From the NCBI GenBank assembly GCA_013792055.1, contig VMSQ01000027.1, forward strand, positions 1-35,890: a DNA stretch of 35,890 bases. The letters run 5' to 3'. This document shows positions 17,213 to 25,175 of the stretch, piece after piece. Every line of letters begins with the position of its first letter. Position 1 is the first letter of the stretch. The DNA is from Desulfobacteraceae bacterium. Lineage in GTDB: Bacteria; Desulfobacterota; Desulfobacteria; Desulfobacterales; ETH-SRB1. A program made the translations under genes and the position numbers. Under the pieces are notes generated by a model that was not told where the DNA came from, made no database searches, and was given only the letters and a program-made list of their open reading frames with translations.

Positions 17213-17575
17213 TTATATTCCAATTACCCTCTCAAATTTTTCTTCCTTTGTTTTACATTCAATACATAGAGTTGTAACTGGCCTTGCCTTTAAACGTTTA
17301 ATAGAAATTTCTTCACCACACCTTTCGCAAATTCCAAACACACCGTCTTCAATTCGTTCAAGGGCTTTTCTAATTTTCCTTATAAATCTGCTCTCTCTGT
17401 CTCTAATACGGAGCATCAATGACCTGTCTATCTCAAATGCAGCCATGTCAACAGGATCACCATAACTACCGATCTCCTTCCTCATGTCAGCGACTGAATA
17501 ACCAGCCTGTTTCAGAAGCTCTTCCAGTTGGGTATTTAGGAGCTCTTTAAAAAAATCAAGTTCTTTTTCCTTCAT
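17213..17575 (-). CDS. DksA/TraR-family zinc-finger regulator
   Basis: A 120-aa DksA-type protein that would bind the RNA polymerase secondary channel. It has an N-terminal coiled-coil part, a GDPVDMA segment matching the DxxDxA coiled-coil tip of DksA, and a C4 zinc finger (CERCG and CIEC, 17 residues between the pairs). It is shorter than E. coli DksA (151 aa), so it may be a paralogue. AAGGAT 8 nt before ATG 17575 supports the start. It converges with the sigma-54 activator gene. Confidence 0.9.
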   Translation of the reverse strand: MKEKELDFFKELLNTQLEELLKQAGYSVADMRKEIGSYGDPVDMAAFEIDRSLMLRIRDRESRFIRKIRKALERIEDGVFGICERCGEEISIKRLKARPVTTLCIECKTKEEKFERVIGI

Positions 17576-17676
17576 TATTATATCCTTTGCAATAATTTTT
17601 GGATTCTAAATAAATGATTTAAAATAAATAACCTAATTATCAGGTAAAAATATATTATAGATTTGTTCTGTAACTA

Positions 17677-17838
17677 ACTTGAGAGTCCAAAGTTCTGCCG
17701 TCATGCCGGACTCGATCCGGCATCCAGCTTTATTATGCTCTTGGAATTATTCTGGATTCCGGCTTTCGCCGGAATGACGTCACGAATGAATCAAACCCAT
17801 GAATATCAATGCGTTAAAAGAACTTTGGACTCTCAAGT
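17677..17838. mobile_element. MITE-like element with nested inverted repeats
   Basis: A 162-bp element bounded by perfect 20-bp inverted repeats (ACTTGAGAGTCCAAAGTTCT at 17677-17696, complement at 17819-17838). Nested inside is a second, imperfect pair at about 17699-17727 and 17752-17779 of the widespread CGTCAT-CCGG...CCGG-ATGACG type. No coding capacity is present. It lies just downstream of the biotin operon. It resembles a non-autonomous transposon end pair, but I cannot see clear target-site duplications. Confidence 0.7.
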
Positions 17839-17930
17839 GAGAAGTAGTTAGATAATAAGACAATTGCTGTATGTATATTAAGAAAAAGTGGCTTTAAATA
17901 ACTGATAGGATAAAAAAAGCAACAAAAAAA

Positions 17931-18635
17931 TTAATTGCTTTTAAATATTTTTTCAAAAGGCTTATAGTATTTTTTCAATGGGCACATAAAATTATCAATT
18001 TTCCCAATTATTCCAATTGGTTTTATGCCCGAGTGGCTCTCAACAGCTTCAATATTTTCGCTTATCATATCCTGAGGCGTAGCCTTTTCTCCAGCATCTA
18101 TAAAAACTACTCCGAGCGGTTTAATATGCCTTTTATGCATAGCCTCTATTGTAAGGAGAGTATGGTTTATTGTACCCAATCCTGCACGGGCGGCAATAAT
18201 TGGTTTTGCGTCGGTAATTTTGATCAGATCGATTATTAATGTATTTTCGTTGACCGGTACAAGAAGCCCGCCGGCAGCCTCCATTATAACAGGAGAATAA
18301 ATACGGGCTTTATTGTCCAGCGTATCCTTTATTGCCGTTATATCAATATGTTTTCCCTCATCGCGGGAAGCAAAATAAGGGGCTTTAGGCTCTCTGAAAC
18401 AATAGACTATTGAATCAGCGGGATCTTTTTTAGATAGCTGTTTTACATGGTTATAAATGAATCTTGCATCACTGTCTTTATCGTAAGGATCGCTGCATCC
18501 TGTTTGAATCGGCTTTATATAGAAAGGAGCATAACCTTTTGCATAAAAGAATTGCATAAGCAAAAGAGATAGAACCGTTTTTCCTACGCCGGTATCGGTT
18601 CCAACAACAAAAATTTTATCTGTCTGCTTTTTCAA
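17931..18635 (-). CDS. bioD: Dethiobiotin synthetase
   Basis: ATP-dependent closure of the ureido ring: diaminopelargonate plus CO2 gives dethiobiotin. 234 aa with the P-loop GTDTGVGKT at residues 12-20, a second KPIQTGC substrate motif and EAAGGLLVPVN. Last gene of the biotin operon; it overlaps bioF by 20 nt, which suggests translational coupling. Confidence 0.95.
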   Translation of the reverse strand: MKKQTDKIFVVGTDTGVGKTVLSLLLMQFFYAKGYAPFYIKPIQTGCSDPYDKDSDARFIYNHVKQLSKKDPADSIVYCFREPKAPYFASRDEGKHIDITAIKDTLDNKARIYSPVIMEAAGGLLVPVNENTLIIDLIKITDAKPIIAARAGLGTINHTLLTIEAMHKRHIKPLGVVFIDAGEKATPQDMISENIEAVESHSGIKPIGIIGKIDNFMCPLKKYYKPFEKIFKSN

Positions 18636-19773
18636 ATTTTCCAGTTACCTCTTTTAAAGAACTAACTAACTTTTTTACATCTCCCTCAGTATGAAGAGCA
18701 GTCATGCCTATCCTTAATATGGCTTTATGCAGCGGCACAGTGGGATACCGTGCAGGTAAAACAAAAATATCTTCTTCAAGCAACTTCCGAGATATCTCCA
18801 TAGCCCTGCTTTCATCTCCAATCACTATGGCAAGAATATGAGCGGCTCCTTTTACACAAAAACCCTCGCAAACAAGGCTTTCTTTAGTAAGACTGCTTAT
18901 CTTAGACAGATGTTTTCTTTGTTTTTCGCATTGAGAAATAATTTCTAAAAGGTCTATGGCTGATGCGGCATGAGCTTCAGGAAGGGCGGTTGTGTAAATT
19001 AACGGCGAAGAAAAATTGAAAAAATATTCTTTGAAGCCTGCAGGCATTAGTACAAAAGCACCAAAAAGACCAAAGGCTTTCCCAAAAGTTCCAATACTGA
19101 TATCGGCCACATCACGAGCAATGCCTCTGCCATTTGTACCCACAGCACCGAAAGCATGTGCCTCATCAACTATACTGAAAAAATCGAAGCGTTTTTTGAG
19201 AGCTTTAAAACCCTGAACATCAAGAAAATCACCATCCATGCTGAAAAGAGACTCTGTCAGCACTGCAGGGTTCTTTCCGCTGGTTTTTTCAAGCCATTTG
19301 CAAAGATGCGACATGGAGTTATGGTTATATCCATGGAAATCAGCGCTACTTAATAGCATACCCTTCACACTGCTGGCATGCATATGCTTGTCGAAAATTA
19401 ACAAATCACCCTTTTCAAAAAGAGCGGAAAGAATGCCTATATTTGCCTGATAGCCGCTGGGGAAAAACAGAGCATCATCATAACCAAAAAAACGGGCGTA
19501 TTCTTTCTCAGCCTGGTTGATGACGGAATAATTCCCTGAAACAAGGCGCGAAGACGAGGAGGATGTATTGTACTTAAGAAAATTTCGAGACACCTTCTGT
19601 CTTAATTTTTCTGAAACGCTTAGACCAAGATAATCGTTGGACGCAAAGTTTAATACCTTTCTGCCCTCAATTAAAAGAAATTTCCCTTCCCTGCTTTCTA
19701 TTTCTATGGGTTTTCTGTAAAGACCTGTCTCTTTCTGAGCAGTCAATTTATTTATTATTATTTTCTTAAACAC
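18616..19773 (-). CDS. bioF: 8-amino-7-oxononanoate synthase
   Basis: A PLP enzyme that condenses pimeloyl thioester with alanine. 385 aa; NFASNDYLGLS near residue 42, SSSSRLVSGNY, FPSGYQANIG, the DEAHAFGAVG cofactor motif and GTFGKAFG with PLP-binding Lys232. It overlaps the upstream hotdog-protein gene by 16 nt and bioD by 20 nt. Its pimeloyl substrate is presumably made by the fatty-acid-like enzymes encoded just upstream in the same operon. Confidence 0.95.
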   Translation of the reverse strand: MFKKIIINKLTAQKETGLYRKPIEIESREGKFLLIEGRKVLNFASNDYLGLSVSEKLRQKVSRNFLKYNTSSSSSRLVSGNYSVINQAEKEYARFFGYDDALFFPSGYQANIGILSALFEKGDLLIFDKHMHASSVKGMLLSSADFHGYNHNSMSHLCKWLEKTSGKNPAVLTESLFSMDGDFLDVQGFKALKKRFDFFSIVDEAHAFGAVGTNGRGIARDVADISIGTFGKAFGLFGAFVLMPAGFKEYFFNFSSPLIYTTALPEAHAASAIDLLEIISQCEKQRKHLSKISSLTKESLVCEGFCVKGAAHILAIVIGDESRAMEISRKLLEEDIFVLPARYPTVPLHKAILRIGMTALHTEGDVKKLVSSLKEVTGKFEKADR

Positions 19774-20201
19774 GAAAATACTCTGCGGTAGTGTTTTTCC
19801 AATATTTTTTTGTTGAAATTATTATTATATTTTAGAGTTGAAAACAAAAACTCTCCCTCAATCTGAATTTGATCTTCTTTTTTAGCCCTTAAGAAGTAGG
19901 AGTAAGAAGATTTGCTTTGATTAATAAGTCTTCCATCAATCAGATATTCACCATGTAAAATCTTGCTTCCAATAACATGGCAATGGGTTATTTTTAAAAG
20001 AAAGGCGTGTATTTCAAAATCATTAATAAAACGGACATGAAAGGCTCCTAATTGTGCAAGAGATTCTATTCCCAGATAAACCGGATCATTAAAATATCTT
20101 CTTTCACCTGTAATTATTTCATCTTTAGCTTCTGATATTCTGTCCAAAAGGACAAAATCTTCTAAGCCCGAATTTATTTTTATATTCATCGTATCCAACA
20201 A
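19758..20201 (-). CDS. Hotdog-fold FabZ-like protein carrying the catalytic Glu but not the His
   Basis: A 147-aa protein related to 3-hydroxyacyl-ACP dehydratases. The N-terminal FVLLDRI segment aligns with FabZ FLLVDRV, and IESLAQLGAF aligns with FabZ LEAMAQATG, so the catalytic Glu is present. The HFPG histidine segment is replaced by RYFNDP, so the catalytic His is missing. The other hotdog protein of the operon (23164-23460) shows the reverse pattern. I infer that the two form a heterodimeric dehydratase. It lies directly between the ketosynthase and bioF genes. Confidence 0.75.
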   Translation of the reverse strand: MLDTMNIKINSGLEDFVLLDRISEAKDEIITGERRYFNDPVYLGIESLAQLGAFHVRFINDFEIHAFLLKITHCHVIGSKILHGEYLIDGRLINQSKSSYSYFLRAKKEDQIQIEGEFLFSTLKYNNNFNKKILEKHYRRVFSCLRK

Positions 20202-21407
20202 TTAATACTTTCTTACAATCAGAGCACTGTTCTGTCCGCCAAAACCAAAATTTTCTAACAATATACTTTGTATTGGATATTCCCGTTCTTCACGAACAAA
20301 GTTAAGTCTATCATGGCACGGTTCATCAAGATTTCTTATTTTTGGAAGATAACTGTTTTGCATACAGGCAAGACATATTGCAAGCTCAACAGCGCCACAT
20401 GCCGCAGCTATGTGTCCAATCCATGATTTAAGTGCAATGATAAAGGGAGCCCTTTTCCCGTAAACCCGATCAATTAAATCTGCTTCCATTGAATCATTTA
20501 ATAGGGTCCCGGTTCCATGAGATGAAACAACGTCTATATCGGATGAAGTAAGTCCTGCCTCCTGTAAAGCCGCATTCACCGACCTTTCCGCCCATTTCCC
20601 TTCTGGTTCTGGAGCAGTCATTGAATATCCATCAATAGAAGCACCATAGCCACAAATTTCACAATAGATTTTTGCGCCACGACTTTTTGCATGTTCGAGC
20701 TCTTCCAGCAGAAAAAAAGCACCGCCTTCACCGGGAACAAATCCAGCTCTGCTCTTATCAAAAGGTCGACTCGCCTTATCCGGATCATCCATTCCATTAA
20801 AAAGAGCCTTAGCTTTTTTATAAGCTAAAATAGCGCTTTTGCTTAACCTTGAATCACCCCCTCCTGCAAATGCAAGGTCAATGTAACCATGCTTAATTTT
20901 GCGGAAAGCTTCTCCAATAGCCTGTATTGAAGCAGAACATGCTGTAGTTAATGTGTGATTCTCACCGTGGATTCCCACCAGCCTGGCGATAACTGAGGCA
21001 GCAGTATTCGGCAGGAATTTCAACATCCAGAGAGCCATAAGATCTTTTCTATCTATTTCTCCATCCTTAATTTCAGGGAATTCTCCACCTATATCGAGAT
21101 TTGGCCCTGTCCCGAGGAATAGGCCTGACTCTGCTAATAATTTCTTGTCTATTCCTGCTTTTTTTACGGCTTCAATGGCCGAGGCAACACAAAACTGCGC
21201 GCCTCTATTGAGATAGCGTTTATCTTTAAAACGACCCGCAAAATTTTTGACATCAAACTCTTTTATGGGACTTACAACTACTTCATCATCAAAAATTGAT
21301 TTCTCAAATGAAGTGTTCTCATTTTTCAAATTACAGATTATCTCTTCTGCTGTAAAACCCAGAGATGATATAACTCCAACAGAGGTAATGACGACTCTTC
21401 TTTGCAT
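20202..21407 (-). CDS. Beta-ketoacyl-ACP synthase (FabF-like) of the biotin operon
   Basis: A 401-aa condensing enzyme with the full Cys-His-His set: TTACSAS with Cys157, SSHGTGT with His297, and KSWIGHIAAA with His332. The N-terminus RRVVITSVGVISSLG and C-terminus ENFGFGGQNSAL are standard for KAS I/II. Predicted role: decarboxylative condensation of malonyl-ACP onto a dicarboxylic starter (malonyl or glutaryl) on the way to pimeloyl-ACP. This role is inferred from its place between bioA and bioF. It is immediately followed by the Glu-type hotdog gene. Confidence 0.9.
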   Translation of the reverse strand: MQRRVVITSVGVISSLGFTAEEIICNLKNENTSFEKSIFDDEVVVSPIKEFDVKNFAGRFKDKRYLNRGAQFCVASAIEAVKKAGIDKKLLAESGLFLGTGPNLDIGGEFPEIKDGEIDRKDLMALWMLKFLPNTAASVIARLVGIHGENHTLTTACSASIQAIGEAFRKIKHGYIDLAFAGGGDSRLSKSAILAYKKAKALFNGMDDPDKASRPFDKSRAGFVPGEGGAFFLLEELEHAKSRGAKIYCEICGYGASIDGYSMTAPEPEGKWAERSVNAALQEAGLTSSDIDVVSSHGTGTLLNDSMEADLIDRVYGKRAPFIIALKSWIGHIAAACGAVELAICLACMQNSYLPKIRNLDEPCHDRLNFVREEREYPIQSILLENFGFGGQNSALIVRKY

Positions 21408-21413
21408 ATCTAT

Positions 21414-22082
21414 TTATATTTCACTGATAATCTCTGCAATGCTCTTTCTTGGCGGCATATCTGGTTTTTCGCCCGGAAATCCTGCTGTAATAAAACATTT
21501 TATTCGAACATCATGAATCCCGAGGATTTCTTCAATGTTTGGAATAAACACCATCGGACCGGTAAGGATGCATGTTCCAAGCCCCAGTTCTTCTCCTTTA
21601 AGTATAAATCCTTTCAAAGCCAGTCCCACAGTAATGTCAAGGCTGGTTTCTTCTCGTCTGTCGTGCCTGATTATTCCCTCTTCAAACATTCTTTTTGAAA
21701 AGCTCTTATAGGACGTAATTGTCCCAACAGCAAAAAGGATAGGTGCTTTAAACATGAACTCAGAATATCGGTAATAGGTATTTATCCAGTTTTTCAGCTT
21801 CTTTGCTTCTTTCTTGTGTTGTATGGCCCTCAAGAATTCCTCTTTACCTGAATTCAATCCTTGATAAAGCTTTTCTCTTTTTCCGGTAGAGCTGATTCTG
21901 ATAAATCGAACAGGTTGACTGTTTGAAGGCGAAGGAGCCATTAAAGCGCAGTGCAGCATGGTTTCAATCCATTCTTTCGGCGGATTATCCGGTTTATACT
22001 TTCTTATGCTTCTTCTTTTATTTATAAGATCTTCCAGAAACGATTTGTCGGGTTTAATTCCCATTGCGCTGCATTTCCACAT
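21414..22082 (-). CDS. Nitroreductase-family flavoprotein in the biotin operon
   Basis: An FMN-dependent nitroreductase-like protein of 222 aa. RRSIRKYKPD near the N-terminus and APSPSNSQPVRFI are the usual flavin-binding segments, and GLALKGFILKGEELGLGTC forms the conserved helix. Because no enoyl reductase of the FabI/K/L/V type is in the operon, it may reduce the enoyl-ACP intermediate; this is inference. ATG 22082 overlaps the ACP gene by 29 nt; ATG 22064 is an alternative start and would leave an 11-nt overlap. Confidence 0.85.
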   Translation of the reverse strand: MWKCSAMGIKPDKSFLEDLINKRRSIRKYKPDNPPKEWIETMLHCALMAPSPSNSQPVRFIRISSTGKREKLYQGLNSGKEEFLRAIQHKKEAKKLKNWINTYYRYSEFMFKAPILFAVGTITSYKSFSKRMFEEGIIRHDRREETSLDITVGLALKGFILKGEELGLGTCILTGPMVFIPNIEEILGIHDVRIKCFITAGFPGEKPDMPPRKSIAEIISEI

Positions 22083-22425
22083 AAGCCATTAAATCTTTAA
22101 CCTTAAGAGTTGGACCTCCTTCGAGATCTGTTATTATATCTTCCAGCCTTTTCCGCGTTAGAAACGGAATCTTTTCAGCCAGGTATTGCAATATATCCTT
22201 ATTCTGTTGCCCTGCTTTTGTTATGTACTGCCTTAGTTTTCTTAAAAATATTTCATCGTCATTTACATCTATTTTAAATCTGGAGTTCAATGCTACTGCC
22301 AGCTCCAGAAGATCAATGGATTCGGCGCCCAATTCTCTTATCAGATAAGTTTCAGGAGAAATATTACGGTCATCTATATCAAGAATATCGGATAGAATTT
22401 TTGTTATTTCTTCTAAAATATCCAT
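22054..22425 (-). CDS. Acyl carrier protein with an enlarged middle part
   Basis: 123 aa; the phosphopantetheine site is Ser36 in LGAESIDLLEL, with a typical acidic helix II. It is about 45 residues longer than usual ACPs (75-80 aa) because of extra sequence between helix II and the C-terminal VKDLMAYVE segment. The insert is rich in Lys, Arg and Gln. It is probably a dedicated carrier for pimeloyl intermediates. It lies 4 nt downstream of the SDR gene. Confidence 0.88.
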   Translation of the reverse strand: MDILEEITKILSDILDIDDRNISPETYLIRELGAESIDLLELAVALNSRFKIDVNDDEIFLRKLRQYITKAGQQNKDILQYLAEKIPFLTRKRLEDIITDLEGGPTLKVKDLMAYVEMQRNGN

Positions 22426-22429
22426 AACT

Positions 22430-23167
22430 CTACTTACCGGCCGTCAGCCCGCCGTCCATTGAAATTTCTGTGGCATTAAAGCCGGCAGCGCTGTCGGAAA
22501 GATAAAAAAGTATAGCCTCTGCAACTTCTTTTTTTGTCAGGGCTCTTTTTATAGGCACCTTATCAACAACTTCCTTACTATGGGTTTGAATGAATTCTTT
22601 GCCTCGCCCTGAATCTATATAACCGGGACGCAACGTTACAGTTGTAATACCTTGCCCACCAAGTTCCAGACCCAGATTTTTATAAATGGCTTCAGATGCA
22701 AGCTTTGCCGCTGCATAAAATCCCTGGCCATGATTGGGTCTTGCTGCCGCTGATGAAGAAATATAAACAAGACGGCCTCTTTTGTTTTTCAGCATTATCC
22801 TTGCAACTCTTTTTACGACCTCTGCGCGAAAGGAAACATTTTCAGCAAAATAACTGTAAATTCTGTCCGCATCAGCAGAGGCAACAAGACTTTCAAAATT
22901 TCCATGTACAAAATCTACCATGTAATTGATGTCATCACCTATTTGGCTAAAAAGAGAATTCATTGAATCGCGGGTGCCGAATTCAAGGTAAAAGGAGCTG
23001 AACTTTTTCGGAGAGTTCTCCATATTTTCTAATATATAATCTCTGCCTTTTTCGTTCCTGTAAGTTAATATGGGGAACAAATTTTCTTCAATCATGCGCC
23101 TTGCAAGAGTAATAGCGATATCACAACTTCCGCCTAAAATAAGAGCCCGGTTGCCTGTAAATTTCAT
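22430..23167 (-). CDS. Short-chain dehydrogenase/reductase (FabG-like ketoreductase)
   Basis: A 245-aa SDR. The nucleotide site is LGGSCDIA at residues 11-18 (Ala18 where Gly is usual), and catalytic Ser138/139, Tyr151 and Lys155 are present in ISSSAAARP and YAAAKLASEA. The usual NNAG is replaced by FVHGN. The C-terminal ISMDGGLTAGK is typical of FabG-like enzymes. Predicted role: reduction of 3-oxoacyl-ACP in the biotin-operon synthase. It overlaps the next upstream gene by 4 nt. Confidence 0.9.
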   Translation of the reverse strand: MKFTGNRALILGGSCDIAITLARRMIEENLFPILTYRNEKGRDYILENMENSPKKFSSFYLEFGTRDSMNSLFSQIGDDINYMVDFVHGNFESLVASADADRIYSYFAENVSFRAEVVKRVARIMLKNKRGRLVYISSSAAARPNHGQGFYAAAKLASEAIYKNLGLELGGQGITTVTLRPGYIDSGRGKEFIQTHSKEVVDKVPIKRALTKKEVAEAILFYLSDSAAGFNATEISMDGGLTAGK

Positions 23168-23460
23168 TTTCTTATTGTTCCTGTAACAATTGGTTTTGTT
23201 AAATCCAAATTATTTTTAAACAACTTGCATTTCATTTGATCCTGTAACATTTCGATATTAAAAGTGTATTCTCCTGGAGAAACAAATTCTTTAAACTTAA
23301 AATTCTCTATTATGTAATGCTCTTCGTTAATTCCTTCTTCTTTCAATGCTTTCAGAAAAGCATGAATTATAAGACTCCCCGGAACAACGGGATTGCCTGG
23401 AAAGTGCTCCGCATAAATTCTGTCAGAAGGATCAAAATAAAATGTTCCTTTAATATTCAT
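23164..23460 (-). CDS. Hotdog-fold FabZ-like protein carrying the catalytic His but not the Glu
   Basis: A 98-aa short FabA/FabZ-type protein. HFPGNPVVPG at residues 19-28 contains the catalytic His19. At the place of the catalytic Glu/Asp (FabZ xEAMAQ) it has His33 (LIIHAFLK), so it should not be a complete dehydratase alone. In FabZ the active site lies at the dimer interface with His from one chain and Glu from the other. The partner at 19758-20201 has the Glu. It is the first non-bio gene after bioA and overlaps the SDR gene. Confidence 0.82.
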   Translation of the reverse strand: MNIKGTFYFDPSDRIYAEHFPGNPVVPGSLIIHAFLKALKEEGINEEHYIIENFKFKEFVSPGEYTFNIEMLQDQMKCKLFKNNLDLTKPIVTGTIRK

Positions 23461-23502
23461 AAAATTATCTTACTCTGTGTTCTCAGTGTGCTCTGTGGTG
23501 AA

Positions 23503-24876
23503 TTATACTTTTTCTGTAACAACCCGGATAGATTCGTATGTAATGTCACAAAGTCTGTCGAGCTCATCAATTGAAATGCTGAGCGGAGGCATAAGAACAA
23601 TTACATCCCCAAGGGGTCTTATTATAAGGCCCTGCTTCCGCGCCTCTTTTATTACCCTGTGTCCGATCCTTTCTTCGGGAGGAAAAGACTCTTTTGTATC
23701 TTTATCAGCTACCAGCTCTATGCCGACCATAATTCCACATTGCCGCACTTCACCGACATTGCCCAGCAATGTGAATGCCTTGAGCCTTTGTTTGAAATGC
23801 TCAATTTTTGCCTGAAGTTTATCCAGAACCTTTTCTTTTTCAAAAATTTCAAGGGTTGCTATTGCTACAGCACAGGCCAGTGGATTTCCCGTATATGTGT
23901 GGCCGTGGAAGAATGTCTTGAACTCTTCATATTTCCCCAAAAAACCTCTATAAATTTTCTCAGTTGTCAGGGTGGCTGCTAATGGCAGATAACCTCCTGA
24001 AATACCCTTTGCGAGAGCCATAATGTCCGGTGTTACATCTTCATGCTCACAGGCAAACATCTTCCCTGTCTTCCCGAATCCAACCGCAACTTCATCTGCT
24101 ATCATAAATATATTGTATCTATCGCAGAGCTCTCTGACTTTTTTTAAATAGCCTGGAGGTTGAATCAGCATTCCGGAAGCTCCCTGAACCAGAGGCTCAA
24201 TCACCATTGCTGTGACTTCATGCGCATGAGTACTCATAATTTCTTCCAGTCTGCTTAAGCATTCAAGATTGCAGCCAGGATAAGATTTTCCAAATGCACA
24301 TCTATAACAATAGGGTGACTCAGCTTTTATGGATTCAAAGAGAAGATTTTTATACATTGAATGAAAAAGATCGATGCCTCCAACACTCACGGAACCTATG
24401 GTATCTCCATGATATGAATTATAAAGAGAGATGAATTTCTTTTTTTCCGGATCTCCATCTTCAGCCTGCCGTTGATATTGGAATGCTATCTTAAGCGCTA
24501 TTTCAACAGCAGTTGAACCACTATCCGAGTAAAATACTCTGGTTAAATCTTTGGGTGCAATTTCGACAATTTTTTTTGCGTATCTGATAGCAGGAACATT
24601 GGAAAGCCCCAGCAGAGTTGAATGAGCTATCTTATCCAGTTGCTTTTTAATGGCGATATCCAGTTCTTTTTTTTTGTGTCCATGAACATTCGTCCATAAA
24701 GAAGAAACTCCATCAATATATTCATTTCCATAGATATCCGTTAAAATGCATCCATTCCCTTTCTCAATTATAAGAGGCTCTTCTTTCTCATAATCCTGCA
24801 TCTGCGTGAATGGATGCCAGATATATTTTCTGTCATCAATCTCTAACTGCTTGTTCCGATCTTCAATTGACTGCAA
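23503..24876 (-). CDS. bioA: Adenosylmethionine-8-amino-7-oxononanoate aminotransferase
   Basis: A PLP aminotransferase using SAM as amino donor to make diaminopelargonate. 457 aa; IWHPFTQMQDY at residue 19 is a BioA signature, SDSGSTAVE and YHGDTIG bind PLP phosphate, and Lys290 in ALAKGISGGYLP is the PLP lysine. A four-Cys cluster at residues 190-206 (CYRC then CNLEC) is seen in many BioA proteins of this type. The start is TTG 24876, supported by GGGGGA 5 nt upstream. A repeat element separates it from bioB. Confidence 0.95.
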   Translation of the reverse strand: MQSIEDRNKQLEIDDRKYIWHPFTQMQDYEKEEPLIIEKGNGCILTDIYGNEYIDGVSSLWTNVHGHKKKELDIAIKKQLDKIAHSTLLGLSNVPAIRYAKKIVEIAPKDLTRVFYSDSGSTAVEIALKIAFQYQRQAEDGDPEKKKFISLYNSYHGDTIGSVSVGGIDLFHSMYKNLLFESIKAESPYCYRCAFGKSYPGCNLECLSRLEEIMSTHAHEVTAMVIEPLVQGASGMLIQPPGYLKKVRELCDRYNIFMIADEVAVGFGKTGKMFACEHEDVTPDIMALAKGISGGYLPLAATLTTEKIYRGFLGKYEEFKTFFHGHTYTGNPLACAVAIATLEIFEKEKVLDKLQAKIEHFKQRLKAFTLLGNVGEVRQCGIMVGIELVADKDTKESFPPEERIGHRVIKEARKQGLIIRPLGDVIVLMPPLSISIDELDRLCDITYESIRVVTEKV

Positions 24877-24926
24877 ATTAATCCCCCATAACTAATATCG
24901 TAACATCTTGCCTTACGTAACATTGA

Positions 24927-25149
24927 GCTTCAGGTATAATCAAATTCAAATCAGGACACGAAGTGAAGCATTAGCGCTAAACTGTTTGAGCGCATTAGAA
25001 AGCGTTAAGAAAGAACCTCGCAGGATCCTGTTCATTGTTTATTAATGGCTTGTTGAACTGTTAATATTATTTTCATTCGGGGCAAGTTCTTTCTTTACGA
25101 TATCTTATGCGTGAGTTTTTCATGGTTTTAATTTGATTATACCTGAAGC
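24927..25149. mobile_element. MITE-like inverted-repeat element between bioB and bioA
   Basis: Perfect 20-bp terminal inverted repeats (GCTTCAGGTATAATCAAATT at 24927-24946, complement at 25130-25149) enclose 183 bp without coding capacity. Inside are further complementary pieces (AAGAAAGAAC and GTTCTTTCTT; GCGCTAAAC and GTTTGAGCGC). It lies in an otherwise compact operon. It could fold into a long RNA hairpin within the bio transcript and affect readthrough or stability. Confidence 0.7.
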
Positions 25150-25175
25150 GAATATATCTCCAACAAGCTATAATA

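Noticed and set aside
19758-20201. BioZ or BioH-type role for this protein
   Set aside because: The sequence has a FabZ-like IESLAQ helix and no ketosynthase or alpha/beta-hydrolase motifs; the hotdog reading is better.
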